DNA of 64,000 bases. Origin: Veillonella sp. T11011-6. GTDB lineage: Bacteria; Bacillota; Negativicutes; Veillonellales; Veillonellaceae. The translations under genes and the position numbers were made by a program. Shown here one piece after another: positions 1 to 8,274 of this stretch (position 1 is its first letter; each line of letters starts with the position of its first letter). The notes beneath the pieces were generated by a model. That model was not told where the DNA came from. It made no database searches and saw nothing but the letters and a program-made list of their open reading frames with translations. The stretch spans positions 62,001 through 126,000 of the forward strand of contig NZ_PPCW01000004.1 of the NCBI RefSeq assembly GCF_002959755.1. Reading direction: 5' to 3'.

Positions 1-111
1 CACTTCTATATCTCAATTATATATTAAACTAACTTATATCACCAACGAATATTTTAACATTATTATCTTTTATTTATTTTTATATTTAACCTTAATAAAG
101 AATACTAAAGC

Positions 112-140
112 TTGAGCTCGGTCATTTATATTATGATAAT
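112..140 (+). promoter_or_regulatory. Possible plus-strand promoter ahead of a long hairpin
   Basis: A TTGAGC hexamer (112-117) and a GATAAT hexamer (135-140) are separated by 17 bases, a plausible sigma-70 arrangement. The predicted start would fall at about 146, inside the left arm of the hairpin at 143-206. If active it would make a short RNA of about 60 nt. AT-rich DNA gives such matches by chance, so this is weak. Confidence 0.3.
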
Positions 141-142
141 AC

Positions 143-206
143 AAAAGCACCATCTAATAAGGAATCTCTTACATATCGTATAGAATCCCAAATAGATGGT
201 GCTTTT
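143..206 (-). terminator. Long hairpin, likely terminator of the XRE gene
   Basis: The 13-base arms at 143-155 and 194-206 are perfect inverted repeats (AAAAGCACCATCT and its complement) with a 38-base partly self-pairing centre. On the minus strand the hairpin lies about 60 bases after the XRE stop codon and is followed by a T-rich stretch, which suits an intrinsic terminator. The loop is unusually long. The rest of 1-142 is AT-rich and shows no gene. Confidence 0.5.
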
Positions 207-269
207 ATTGTTCTAATTAAGTTGCGCTAATAAACATGTGCCACTCAATCTACAAAGTAGTATATTAAA

Positions 270-731
270 CTACTTTATATTCCGTCGTGCCGCTAAACTA
301 CCAGCGCTGCTCGCTAGGCCAGCCCGATTGATATGTGGGTTCCCATGTTTGTACGTTTTTGGCTTGCTACTTTTATCTTCTACCTTTGATTTCTCAAATT
401 TAGTAAATAGATTATCTAGCTCGCGCAAGAGCGCACGTTTTTGTGAGTCTTTCAACTCGAATACTTCACCTTTATATGCGATGTATTTATTTTTGAGTAC
501 AGGACTGAGATCATAGATGGGCTCGTGTTGTTCTCCATTTACATCTAGCAGCTCATCCAAGGTCAATCCATAATAGCGAGACAGGGCACAGAGTGTATCT
601 AAATCTGGTTCGCGATACCCTGTTTCGTAATTTGAAAGTGCCGCATTACTAATACCTACGGCCTTTGCTACTTCGATTTGGCTTTTGCCCATGCGCACGC
701 GAGCACGCTTTAAGTTCTTATAAAACTGCAT
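270..731 (-). CDS. XRE-family helix-turn-helix transcriptional regulator
   Basis: This 153-residue DNA-binding protein has a Cro/C1-type helix-turn-helix at about residues 4-60: MGKSQIEVAKAVGIS is the first helix pair, SNAALSNYETG the recognition helix, followed by the usual EPDLDTLCALSRYYG. The C-terminal half is charged and recognises no family I know. The ATG at 729-731 was chosen because AGGTG sits six bases before it; an ATG at 737 and a GTG at 740 are also in frame. The gene follows hemL by about 60 bases in the same direction, so it could be read from the tetrapyrrole operon, but the gap has room for its own promoter. Its targets are unknown. It may sense tetrapyrrole or redox state, but nothing in the sequence shows that. 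Confidence 0.85.
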   Translation of the reverse strand: MQFYKNLKRARVRMGKSQIEVAKAVGISNAALSNYETGYREPDLDTLCALSRYYGLTLDELLDVNGEQHEPIYDLSPVLKNKYIAYKGEVFELKDSQKRALLRELDNLFTKFEKSKVEDKSSKPKTYKHGNPHINRAGLASSAGSLAARRNIK

Positions 732-792
732 GTTCATCACCTACATCGATACATAAACAACTACAAACTATATATTTTACAATAATGTATCA

Positions 793-2100
793 CTAATTCT
801 TTAATGTATCACCGATTTTTTTGAAAGCTTCATCAGCTACTGCCAATGTGCGTTCGATTTCACTGCTCTTATGGCAGATAGATACAAAATTACTTTCATA
901 AGGACTTGGCGCATAGTAGATACCATGGCTCAAGTTATGATGGAAGAACATTTTAAAGTGTTCTTCGTTACAAGATGCTGCATCATCGAAGTTCTTAACT
1001 GGTTTATCAGTGAAGAATATGGTGAACATGGAGCCTACCCGTTGTACTACAACAGGCACATTGTATTGTGCTGCCAAGCGTTCGAAGCCTTCACAAAGAG
1101 CAATAGTTGCATCTTCTACTTGTTTAAAAATTGTGGGATCTCGTTGCAAGATAGAAAGTGTTGCAAGACCAGAGGTAACGGCAATCGGGTTTCCGCTCAA
1201 TGTACCAGCTTGGTAAATAGGACCAGCTGGTGCAATTTGGTTCATAATCTCACGAGAGCCACCAAATACTGCGAGTGGCATGCCGCCGCCAACGATTTTA
1301 CCTAGGCATGTAAGGTCAGGTTTAATATTGTAACGTTTTTGTGCACCGCCGCTGCTAGCGCGGAAGCCACACATAACTTCATCAAAGATCAAAACTGCAC
1401 CATGAGCCTTAGTCACTTCTCGCAAGGTTTCCAGGAAACCTGGTTCTGGAGGCACACAGCCCATGTTGCCTGCTACAGGTTCTACGATAATAGCCGCAAT
1501 AGTATCTCCGATATCGTCGAATAATTTGCGAACCGCATCAGAGTCATTGTACGGCAAGGTTATGGTGTTTTCTGCTACGCCTTGAGGAACACCAGGACTA
1601 TCTGGCACGCCAAAGGTAGCAAGGCCAGAGCCAGCTTTTACCAAAAGCGCGTCACTATGACCATGGTAACAGCCAACGAATTTCACGATACGATCGCGAC
1701 CAGTATAGCCACGAGCTACACGCAAGGCACTCATAGTCGCCTCTGTACCGGAGTTAACGAGGCGGATAACCTCCATAGATGGCATGAAGGCTTGCACCTT
1801 TTTAGCCAATTCTGTTTCTAGTAGTGTAGGCGCACCATAGCTAGTGCCGCGAGGAATCGCCTCTTGCAAGCTAGCAATAACTTCAGGGTTCGCATGGCCC
1901 AAAATCATAGGGCCCCAGCTCAACACATAGTCGATGTATTCGTTGTTGTCGATATCATAAATACGGCTGCCGCTAGCACTGCTGATAAACGGAGGGTTAG
2001 AACCTACACTGCGGTAGGAGCGAACAGGACTGTTTACGCCGCCTGGCATATAACGTTTAGCCTCTTCAAAGGCCTTTTCAGATTTACCGAGTTGGAACAT
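793..2100 (-). CDS. hemL: Glutamate-1-semialdehyde 2,1-aminomutase
   Basis: HemL is a PLP enzyme that converts glutamate-1-semialdehyde to 5-aminolevulinate in the C5 route. The 435-residue length is normal for the family. Visible motifs are NSGTEA at about 117-122, VEPVAGN at about 206-212, the cofactor aspartate in FDEVMCGFR near 240, and the Schiff-base lysine in LGKIVGGGMP at about 268. The start has a good AAGGAGAAACC site. It is the last biosynthetic gene of the tetrapyrrole operon and lies nine bases after the hemB stop, so it is certainly cotranscribed with hemB. It acts on the product of HemA, encoded four genes upstream. Confidence 0.97.
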   Translation of the reverse strand: MFQLGKSEKAFEEAKRYMPGGVNSPVRSYRSVGSNPPFISSASGSRIYDIDNNEYIDYVLSWGPMILGHANPEVIASLQEAIPRGTSYGAPTLLETELAKKVQAFMPSMEVIRLVNSGTEATMSALRVARGYTGRDRIVKFVGCYHGHSDALLVKAGSGLATFGVPDSPGVPQGVAENTITLPYNDSDAVRKLFDDIGDTIAAIIVEPVAGNMGCVPPEPGFLETLREVTKAHGAVLIFDEVMCGFRASSGGAQKRYNIKPDLTCLGKIVGGGMPLAVFGGSREIMNQIAPAGPIYQAGTLSGNPIAVTSGLATLSILQRDPTIFKQVEDATIALCEGFERLAAQYNVPVVVQRVGSMFTIFFTDKPVKNFDDAASCNEEHFKMFFHHNLSHGIYYAPSPYESNFVSICHKSSEIERTLAVADEAFKKIGDTLKN

Positions 2101-2109
2101 GGTTTCTCC

Positions 2110-3084
2110 TTACTTTTGTAACCATTTAGCAATATCTATAGCATGGTACGTAATGATAATTTTAGCACCGGCGCGCTTCATAGAAAGCATTGTTTCCATA
2201 ACGAGGCGTTCTTCGTCGATAAGACCAGCTGCTGCAGCAGATTTAACCATCGCATATTCGCCAGATACATTGTATACCGCTACAGGTAATTCATAGCGGT
2301 CACGTGTTTCACGAACGATATCCAAATAGGATAAGGCTGGTTTAATCATGATAATATCTGCACCTTCAGCGATGTCGAGTTCGATTTCTCTGAAAGCTTC
2401 CAAGCGATTTGCTGGATCCATTTGATAGGATTTGCGGTCCCCAAATTTTGGAGAAGAGTTTACCGCACCACGGAACGGGCCATAGTACGCAGATGCATAT
2501 TTTGCAGCATAGCTCATGATGGATACATTTGTATAACCTGCCGCATCAAGGGCTTCACGGATAGCACCTACACGGCCGTCCATCATATCGGATGGAGCCA
2601 CCATATGGGCGCCTGCTTCCGCTTGGCTTACCGCTACTTTGCAAAGTAATGGTAATGTTTCATCGTTCAAGATTTCATGGTCATCAATCATGCCACAGTG
2701 ACCTGTAGAGGTATATTGGCACAAGCATACGTCAGAAATAACCAAGAGATTTGGCACTGCTGCGCGAATAGCTTTAATAGCTTGTTGTACAGGTTGGGAC
2801 ATATCCCATGCAGAGGAACCTTGTTCGTCCTTATATGTAGGAATACCAAAGATTTCTACCCCAAGAATACCAAGATCATATACCTCTTGAGCCATTTTTA
2901 CAGCTTCATCAACGGATAAGTGGTATTGGCCTGGCAACGTATCGATTTCTTTTTTGATACCTTCACCAGGAACGATAAATAATGGATAAATTAAATCAGT
3001 TACGTCGAGTGTCGTTTCCCGTACCAAATCACGCATTTCTGGATTGATACGCAAGCGGCGAGGACGGTATGTTAAATCGTACAT
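2110..3084 (-). CDS. hemB: Porphobilinogen synthase (5-aminolevulinate dehydratase)
   Basis: HemB condenses two 5-aminolevulinate molecules to porphobilinogen. The 324-residue protein carries the two active-site lysines in the expected contexts, SYAAKYASAYYGPFR (K195) and MIKPALSYLD (K248). The segment DVCLCQYTSTGHCG holds three cysteines (about 120, 122 and 130), which marks the zinc-binding class rather than the aspartate-rich magnesium class. It lies nine bases after the cobA-hemD stop and nine before hemL, within the tetrapyrrole operon. The start ATG has an AGGAGG-like site seven bases before it. Confidence 0.97.
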   Translation of the reverse strand: MYDLTYRPRRLRINPEMRDLVRETTLDVTDLIYPLFIVPGEGIKKEIDTLPGQYHLSVDEAVKMAQEVYDLGILGVEIFGIPTYKDEQGSSAWDMSQPVQQAIKAIRAAVPNLLVISDVCLCQYTSTGHCGMIDDHEILNDETLPLLCKVAVSQAEAGAHMVAPSDMMDGRVGAIREALDAAGYTNVSIMSYAAKYASAYYGPFRGAVNSSPKFGDRKSYQMDPANRLEAFREIELDIAEGADIIMIKPALSYLDIVRETRDRYELPVAVYNVSGEYAMVKSAAAAGLIDEERLVMETMLSMKRAGAKIIITYHAIDIAKWLQK

Positions 3085-3093
3085 GTAATCCTC

Positions 3094-4602
3094 CTAAATG
3101 TCCTTTACAATAGCATTTACCAAGCCATCAGTTGTATATACATCGCTGATGACAGCCGGTTTAAGACCTGCACTCATAGCTGTCGCAGCTGTGATAGGTC
3201 CGATGCAAGCAATCTTAGTATTGCCTAATAGTTTCAATGCATCGTCTCCCAATAATTGAATTGTATTGGTTACTGTAGAGGAACTTGTAAACGTAATATA
3301 GTCTACAGTACCTTCTGTTAAGGCATTTACTAAGGCCTCTTGTTGAGATGTATCTTGTGTCGTTTCATATAAACGCAAAATATCTACATCTATATCGTGA
3401 TGACGCAAAGAGCGTGGAATTACGTCGCGCGCTACTTTTGGTTGGATGAGCAATACGGAGTCGCCTGCTTTGAGTTCTTCTTCAAGAGCCTCTACAGCAG
3501 ATTCAGCCTTGTAGTCTACAGGAATGATATCCGGTACGATACCGTATTTTTGAAGCTCTCGAGCCGTAGCACATCCGATAGCCGCCACTTTAGAATTACC
3601 TAATGCACGAGTGTCCTTGCCCTCTTTATAAAGAGCATCGAAGAAGTAACGTACCCCTTCACCAGATGTGAATACGATGCATTGGTATTGTTTTGTATTG
3701 TTAATGATGCGACGATCTTCATCAAACAACTCCAATGGAGATGTTTTAATCGCTGCCGCTTCCACTACATTAGCACCTTGAGCTGCTAATTTTTCGCGGA
3801 ATGCACTAGCTTGGGAGCGAGCGCGTGTAACTACAATAGTTTTGCCGAATAAAGGTTTATTATCGAACCATTGTAATTTTTCACGAAGGTTAACTACATC
3901 GCCTACTACGATGATAGCTGGCGCTTTTAGTTGTGCCTTTTCTACGTCTTCTACTACATGTTCAAGGGTAGATACGAGAACCTCTTGAACCGTTTTTGTA
4001 CCCCAACGAATAAGCGCTACTGGTGTAGAAGCTGGGCGTCCATGAGCCATCAATTTTTCTGCAATGGTAGACAAGTTGCCAACGCCCATTACAAAGCAAA
4101 GTGTATCTACTGCTGTAGCAAGGCCTTCCCAATGAATGCCAGATACTTCTTTAGTAGGATCCTCATGACCTGTTACAACCGCAAAGGATGTAGCCATAGC
4201 GCGTTGTGTTACAGGAATACCTGCATAAGCAGGGGCTGCAATAGGAGATGTTACGCCAGGTACAAATTCAAATGGTACACCAGCTTCCCCAAGAGCCATC
4301 GCCTCTTCACCACCGCGACCGAATACAAGTGGGTCGCCGCCCTTTAAGCGCGCTACGATTTTACCTTCTTTACCTTTTTGAACTAACAGCTCATTAATTT
4401 CCCATTGGTGCATTGTGTGATCTTTACATTGTTTACCAGCATAAATCAACTCTGCATCTGGGCGAGCCCATTCTAACAAATGAGCATCTGCTAAATAGTC
4501 ATATACAATTACATCTGCTTTTTCAATGCATTCACGACCTTTTACAGTAATGAGTTTAACATCGCCAGGGCCTGCACCGATTAGATATACCATACCTGTC
4601 AT
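3094..4602 (-). CDS. cobA-hemD: Uroporphyrinogen-III C-methyltransferase / uroporphyrinogen-III synthase fusion
   Basis: This 502-residue protein is a two-domain fusion. Residues 1 to about 245 are an SAM-dependent uroporphyrinogen-III methyltransferase, with GAGPGD near residue 10, GGDPLVFGRGGEE, and VPGVTSPIAAPAYAGIP. Residues about 250-502 match uroporphyrinogen-III synthase, with VVTRARSQASAF, VFTSGEGVRYFF and FTSSSTVTNT. The fusion closes the tetrapyrrole ring and then methylates it to precorrin-2, committing material to siroheme and corrinoids. The start overlaps the hemC stop by four bases (ATGA type), so translation is probably coupled. Such fusions are common in Firmicutes. Confidence 0.95.
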   Translation of the reverse strand: MTGMVYLIGAGPGDVKLITVKGRECIEKADVIVYDYLADAHLLEWARPDAELIYAGKQCKDHTMHQWEINELLVQKGKEGKIVARLKGGDPLVFGRGGEEAMALGEAGVPFEFVPGVTSPIAAPAYAGIPVTQRAMATSFAVVTGHEDPTKEVSGIHWEGLATAVDTLCFVMGVGNLSTIAEKLMAHGRPASTPVALIRWGTKTVQEVLVSTLEHVVEDVEKAQLKAPAIIVVGDVVNLREKLQWFDNKPLFGKTIVVTRARSQASAFREKLAAQGANVVEAAAIKTSPLELFDEDRRIINNTKQYQCIVFTSGEGVRYFFDALYKEGKDTRALGNSKVAAIGCATARELQKYGIVPDIIPVDYKAESAVEALEEELKAGDSVLLIQPKVARDVIPRSLRHHDIDVDILRLYETTQDTSQQEALVNALTEGTVDYITFTSSSTVTNTIQLLGDDALKLLGNTKIACIGPITAATAMSAGLKPAVISDVYTTDGLVNAIVKDI

Positions 4603-5537
4603 TTTATGATTCCTTCCTCTATGAGAGCATCCACAATATGTTTGCCACCTTCTTCGTATAAGGCTTTTGCAAGGTTTTTACCAAGAATTTCAGCTTTTTT
4701 TGCTGGGCCAGAAATTTCTCCTTCGTACACAGTTTTACCATCGAGGGATGCAATCATGGCCTTCAAGGTCAATTGACCTTTATCGATAGTACCATGTACC
4801 CCCATCGGCACTTGGCAACCACCATTTAACTGACGCAAGAAGCTGCGTTCCCCTTCAACAGCATAGCGCGTAGCTTCGTCGTTAATAGGAGCTAGCATTT
4901 CAAGCATTTCCGTATCGTCAGCACGACACTCGATAGCAAGTGCCCCTTGACCAACAGCAGGAATCATTTCATCCGCTTTAAATACTTGAGTAATTTGATC
5001 ATCTAAGCCCAACCGTTTAAGACCAGCTTGTGCCAAGATAACGCCATCTAGTTTTTCTGTTTCGATCTTGCTCAACCGAGTTTGTACATTACCACGGATA
5101 ACCTCGACCTTAAGGTCCGGTCGCACATGTAATAATTGCGCTTGACGACGCAAGCTACTTGTACCGACGCGAGCACCTTCAGGCAATTTATCTAATGTTT
5201 TATACACGGGGCTCACAAGCGCATCGTAAGGCACTTCACGAGCAGAGATAGCACCAAGAGTTAGCCCTTCTGGTAACTCTGTAGGCATATCTTTCAAGCT
5301 ATGTACGGCGATATCAATATCGCCTTTGTGCATAGCTTCTTCTAATTCAGCGGTAAACAAACCTTTACCACCAACTTGAGCCAGTGGTTTTTCCAAGATG
5401 CGGTCCCCTTTTGTATTAAAGTGAACTAGCTCGACCGTAATGTTTGAGTACAGACGTTGTAACTCTGCACTAATATGTTCAGCCTGCCATAGGGCAAGGG
5501 CACTTTTTCGCGTGCCGATTCGAATATGGTCTCTCAT
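4599..5537 (-). CDS. hemC: Hydroxymethylbilane synthase (porphobilinogen deaminase)
   Basis: HemC polymerises four porphobilinogens into hydroxymethylbilane on a covalently bound dipyrromethane. The cofactor cysteine is in LNGGCQVPMG (about residue 241), and the catalytic aspartate is in HSLKDMP (about residue 83). The protein has 312 residues, usual for the family. I chose the ATG at 5535-5537 (MRDHIRIGTRKSALAL) because AAGAAGG lies about nine bases before it. A TTG codon at 5558 would add seven residues but would overlap hemA and lacks support. It starts four bases after the hemA stop and overlaps cobA-hemD by four bases. Confidence 0.96.
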   Translation of the reverse strand: MRDHIRIGTRKSALALWQAEHISAELQRLYSNITVELVHFNTKGDRILEKPLAQVGGKGLFTAELEEAMHKGDIDIAVHSLKDMPTELPEGLTLGAISAREVPYDALVSPVYKTLDKLPEGARVGTSSLRRQAQLLHVRPDLKVEVIRGNVQTRLSKIETEKLDGVILAQAGLKRLGLDDQITQVFKADEMIPAVGQGALAIECRADDTEMLEMLAPINDEATRYAVEGERSFLRQLNGGCQVPMGVHGTIDKGQLTLKAMIASLDGKTVYEGEISGPAKKAEILGKNLAKALYEEGGKHIVDALIEEGIIK

Positions 5538-5541
5538 GGCC

Positions 5542-6813
5542 TTAGCCTTCTTTCTCAAGATTAAACATATCTTTGAATAAATCCCAGTACAAACCTTCTT
5601 CCTCTGTACCAGCGATTTCGTTGAAGTGAATCATCGGTTCACGCAACATTTTGCGAATGATCATGCGACTCATTGAGTCCATAATACGGCGCTCCTTATC
5701 TGAAATATCAGGTAATTTCGCTAATGCACGATGTAACTCACGACGGCGAATGCGCTCTGCTTTTTCCGTGAGCAATGCCATCATAGGACGCACCGTTAAA
5801 TAACTCAATTTATCTAATAATTCTTCAATGGCGTCGTGAATGATAGGCTCTGCACGACGAGCTTCCTCTTCGCGCTGTGCCTTATTTTCTTCGACTACGC
5901 TTTCAAGAGAGTCGATATTAAACAGGTAAATACCTTCCATATCTGCTACGGCAGGATCGATATCGCGTGGTACCGCAATATCAATCATAACGATTGGCTC
6001 ACCTTTGCGAAGGGAGGTAATTTTCTTTGCTTCACGTTCAGTAATAATATAGTGCGGCGCCCCTGTAGATGTAATGAGGATATCCGCATCTTTAGCATAA
6101 TCTACAAAGTTATCTAGCTTAACAGCTTTACCATTAAATCGCTCTGCTAGAGCTTCTGCCTTGGTAAAGGTTCTATTGGATACAAAAATCGTTTTTACGC
6201 CCTTTGCTTGTAGGTGCGTTGCGGTCAACTCACTCATGGTACCAGCACCTAAGATGAGCACCGTCGCTTCAGATAATGGTTTATCTAGGCTGTCCTCCGC
6301 AAGGTTAACAGCAGTGTAGCTAACGGATACAGGCGTATTAGCAATACCTGTGTTCGTCCGTACCTTTTTACCAACACTAATAGCGCGTTGGAATAAGATA
6401 TTAAAAATTGTGCCTGTACAACCTGCGCTATAAGCCTGAATATAAGCCCCTTTTAATTGGCTCAAAATTTGACCTTCCCCCAATACAAGGGAATCAAGAC
6501 TTGCAGATACGCGGAATAAATGCTCGATGCAATCTCGTCCTTCATAATAGAAAAACGCATCTTCATCGATGTGGTCGGCACCTTTTAAATCCTTTAACAC
6601 GGCCAACATATATTCTTTAGGGAACTCTACACCTTCTAAGGCCGCATAGATTTCAGTTCTATTGCATGTAGACAAAATAACGCATTCTGCTACACAGTCG
6701 AATTCATAGAGGCGGTTCAGTGCTGAAGCGACCTCGTCCTTATCAAACGAGAAACGTTCACGCACCGCAACAGCAGCACTTCTATGATTTAGACCTAATA
6801 CCACTAATTTCAT
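5542..6813 (-). CDS. hemA: Glutamyl-tRNA reductase
   Basis: HemA reduces glutamyl-tRNA(Glu) to glutamate-1-semialdehyde with NADPH, the first committed step of the C5 pathway. The 423-residue protein shows GLNHRSA near residue 7, the catalytic cysteine in LSTCNRTEIYA (C50), an NADPH-binding segment LILGAGTMSELTATHL near 190, and a C-terminal dimerisation helix. The ATG at 6811-6813 is nine bases after GAGGAG; a TTG six bases earlier is too close to it. Its first 32 bases lie inside the end of the upstream precorrin-2 dehydrogenase gene, in another frame. HemA is usually the regulated step of the pathway. Confidence 0.97.
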   Translation of the reverse strand: MKLVVLGLNHRSAAVAVRERFSFDKDEVASALNRLYEFDCVAECVILSTCNRTEIYAALEGVEFPKEYMLAVLKDLKGADHIDEDAFFYYEGRDCIEHLFRVSASLDSLVLGEGQILSQLKGAYIQAYSAGCTGTIFNILFQRAISVGKKVRTNTGIANTPVSVSYTAVNLAEDSLDKPLSEATVLILGAGTMSELTATHLQAKGVKTIFVSNRTFTKAEALAERFNGKAVKLDNFVDYAKDADILITSTGAPHYIITEREAKKITSLRKGEPIVMIDIAVPRDIDPAVADMEGIYLFNIDSLESVVEENKAQREEEARRAEPIIHDAIEELLDKLSYLTVRPMMALLTEKAERIRRRELHRALAKLPDISDKERRIMDSMSRMIIRKMLREPMIHFNEIAGTEEEGLYWDLFKDMFNLEKEG

Positions 6814-7429
6814 GGTCAAGTTTCTCCTCTATAGTCATCCACTCTCCCTTGAGAATGGCTTCAAAAGTTTCTACAGTCAGATGGTTTCGCCAAAATTTCT
6901 GTCGAGCCTCTGGAGTAGGAAGTAGTAACTTTACTTCTTCTCTAAATATTTTAAGTCTAGGCATAGCCTTTTGCAACTGACCATAACGATTCATCATATC
7001 TTGCCTTATGAGGCGATTGATACGAGGCCCTACGTTATTAGCGCTAATAGCAATATGAAGATCGCCTAGTTCAAGGGATGAAGGCACAGTAAATCTGCAC
7101 GCTCTAGGGTCATCACTTCGATTAGTCCAAACGCGGTGTTTTTTCCCCATATCATATAACGTATCGTTTAATTCGCCATTATCTGTGCAGATAAAGAACA
7201 AACTGCTCGTTATAATGTGGTGTTCATCGTCCATTGTGAAAGCACGGTCGTACCAGGTGATACGATTATCCTTTGACCATTGGCAAATCCTATCTGTTAC
7301 AGTGGGAGCAATTACCACAATGTTGCACGGCTCATCAATAAAGAGCTGTATTCGTCGCTCTGCCACCTCTCCGCCGCCTACGAATAGGATTGTATCTTCT
7401 GTTGTAGATTGAAATGTTATGGATACCAT
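6782..7429 (-). CDS. Precorrin-2 dehydrogenase / sirohydrochlorin ferrochelatase-like (Met8/CysG N-terminal type)
   Basis: This 215-residue protein has a Rossmann segment TILFVGGGEVAERR at about 13-26 and the conserved aspartate in CTDNGELND (about residue 83), both typical of the NAD-dependent enzymes that oxidise precorrin-2 to sirohydrochlorin. Members of this family may also insert iron or cobalt; that activity cannot be judged here. As first gene of the tetrapyrrole operon it overlaps hemA by 32 bases. The start is only 21 bases after a perfect terminator hairpin, and its Shine-Dalgarno (AGGA) is weak. The N-terminus is short compared with relatives, which usually have ten more residues before the glycine motif. 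Confidence 0.88.
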   Translation of the reverse strand: MVSITFQSTTEDTILFVGGGEVAERRIQLFIDEPCNIVVIAPTVTDRICQWSKDNRITWYDRAFTMDDEHHIITSSLFFICTDNGELNDTLYDMGKKHRVWTNRSDDPRACRFTVPSSLELGDLHIAISANNVGPRINRLIRQDMMNRYGQLQKAMPRLKIFREEVKLLLPTPEARQKFWRNHLTVETFEAILKGEWMTIEEKLDHEISGIRSKS

Positions 7430-7450
7430 GGTTGTCCTACTATATGTAAA

Positions 7451-7479
7451 AAAATCGGCTTGATGGTCAAGCCGATTTT
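7451..7479 (-). terminator. Intrinsic terminator after ylmH, just ahead of the tetrapyrrole operon
   Basis: Thirteen-base perfect arms (7451-7463 and 7467-7479) with a three-base loop are followed on the minus strand by seven Ts. It ends the ylm cluster, yet only 21 bases separate it from the first tetrapyrrole gene. Confidence 0.9.
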
Positions 7480-7486
7480 CAATTGC

Positions 7487-8272
7487 CTACATGAATCGTT
7501 TCAGATATACGCCGATACGCCCCTTACGAGATGTACCTGTAATGGCTTCTACCTTCATTCGGCCACGACCACGCATAGAAATCACATCCCCTTCTTTAAC
7601 TTCTTGGGATGCACCCTTAGCTGGTTGCCAGTTTACTTGCAATAATCCTGCATTTATAGCGCTTACCAATTTAGTACGAGACACGCTAAAACCAGAACTT
7701 GCCACCGCATCTAAGCGCAAAGAAGCAACTGTAGTGCGGACTTCTTTAATTTTTTCTTCTTTTGGTGCAATATCTGATAGGTCAATAGCCTCTACAGATA
7801 CGGAAACCATAGCGATTTTTGTGAAGTTTTGAATCACGAAGTCTGCTATGCTTTCATCCACCAAAATTTGAGCGCCCCCTTGTTGAACGATAACGTCCCC
7901 AAATTTGGAGCGATCAATGCCGAGCCCCATCAAAGAGCCAAGCACATCGCGATGGGTAAGCAATCGGAACCGTGGGTCCCAATTTACCTTAAGGGCTCGA
8001 ATACCCATATCCACAGTACCATTAAAGTCGCTATCTACAAAGGCTATGCGGATACGTTCCGCCCCTTCATAGCCACCGTCTGTCTTAACGATAAGCTGTG
8101 GGTAGTTAGCCTTGATTGCGTCTGCAATGACAAGGCCTGCAGGGCTCGTAAAGTCCGCCACGCGATAAGGGCGACCTTTTACAACCTGCTCAGCCAAGTC
8201 TAGCATGCGGCGAGCTTCCTCACCACTACCACTGGCTTCAAAATATCGTATTAATTTACTAGTATCTGCCAA
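7487..8272 (-). CDS. ylmH: YlmH-family S4-domain RNA-binding protein
   Basis: The 261-residue protein matches the YlmH family: an N-terminal region with IAFVDSDF, a central segment DVLGSLMGLGIDRSKFGDV at about 108-126, and a C-terminal S4 RNA-binding domain from about residue 185 (LRLDAVASSGFSVSRTK and INAGLLQVNW). YlmH has been linked to rescue of stalled 50S-peptidyl-tRNA complexes and sits beside division genes in many Gram-positive bacteria. Here it follows proC by two bases and is the last gene of the cluster, before a strong terminator. The S4 domain is clear; the exact role is inferred from the family. Confidence 0.9.
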   Translation of the reverse strand: MADTSKLIRYFEASGSGEEARRMLDLAEQVVKGRPYRVADFTSPAGLVIADAIKANYPQLIVKTDGGYEGAERIRIAFVDSDFNGTVDMGIRALKVNWDPRFRLLTHRDVLGSLMGLGIDRSKFGDVIVQQGGAQILVDESIADFVIQNFTKIAMVSVSVEAIDLSDIAPKEEKIKEVRTTVASLRLDAVASSGFSVSRTKLVSAINAGLLQVNWQPAKGASQEVKEGDVISMRGRGRMKVEAITGTSRKGRIGVYLKRFM

Positions 8273-8274
8273 AA

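Noticed and set aside
5538-5558. N-terminal extension of HemC starting at a TTG
   Set aside because: It overlaps hemA, and the downstream ATG has a better ribosome site and matches the family start.
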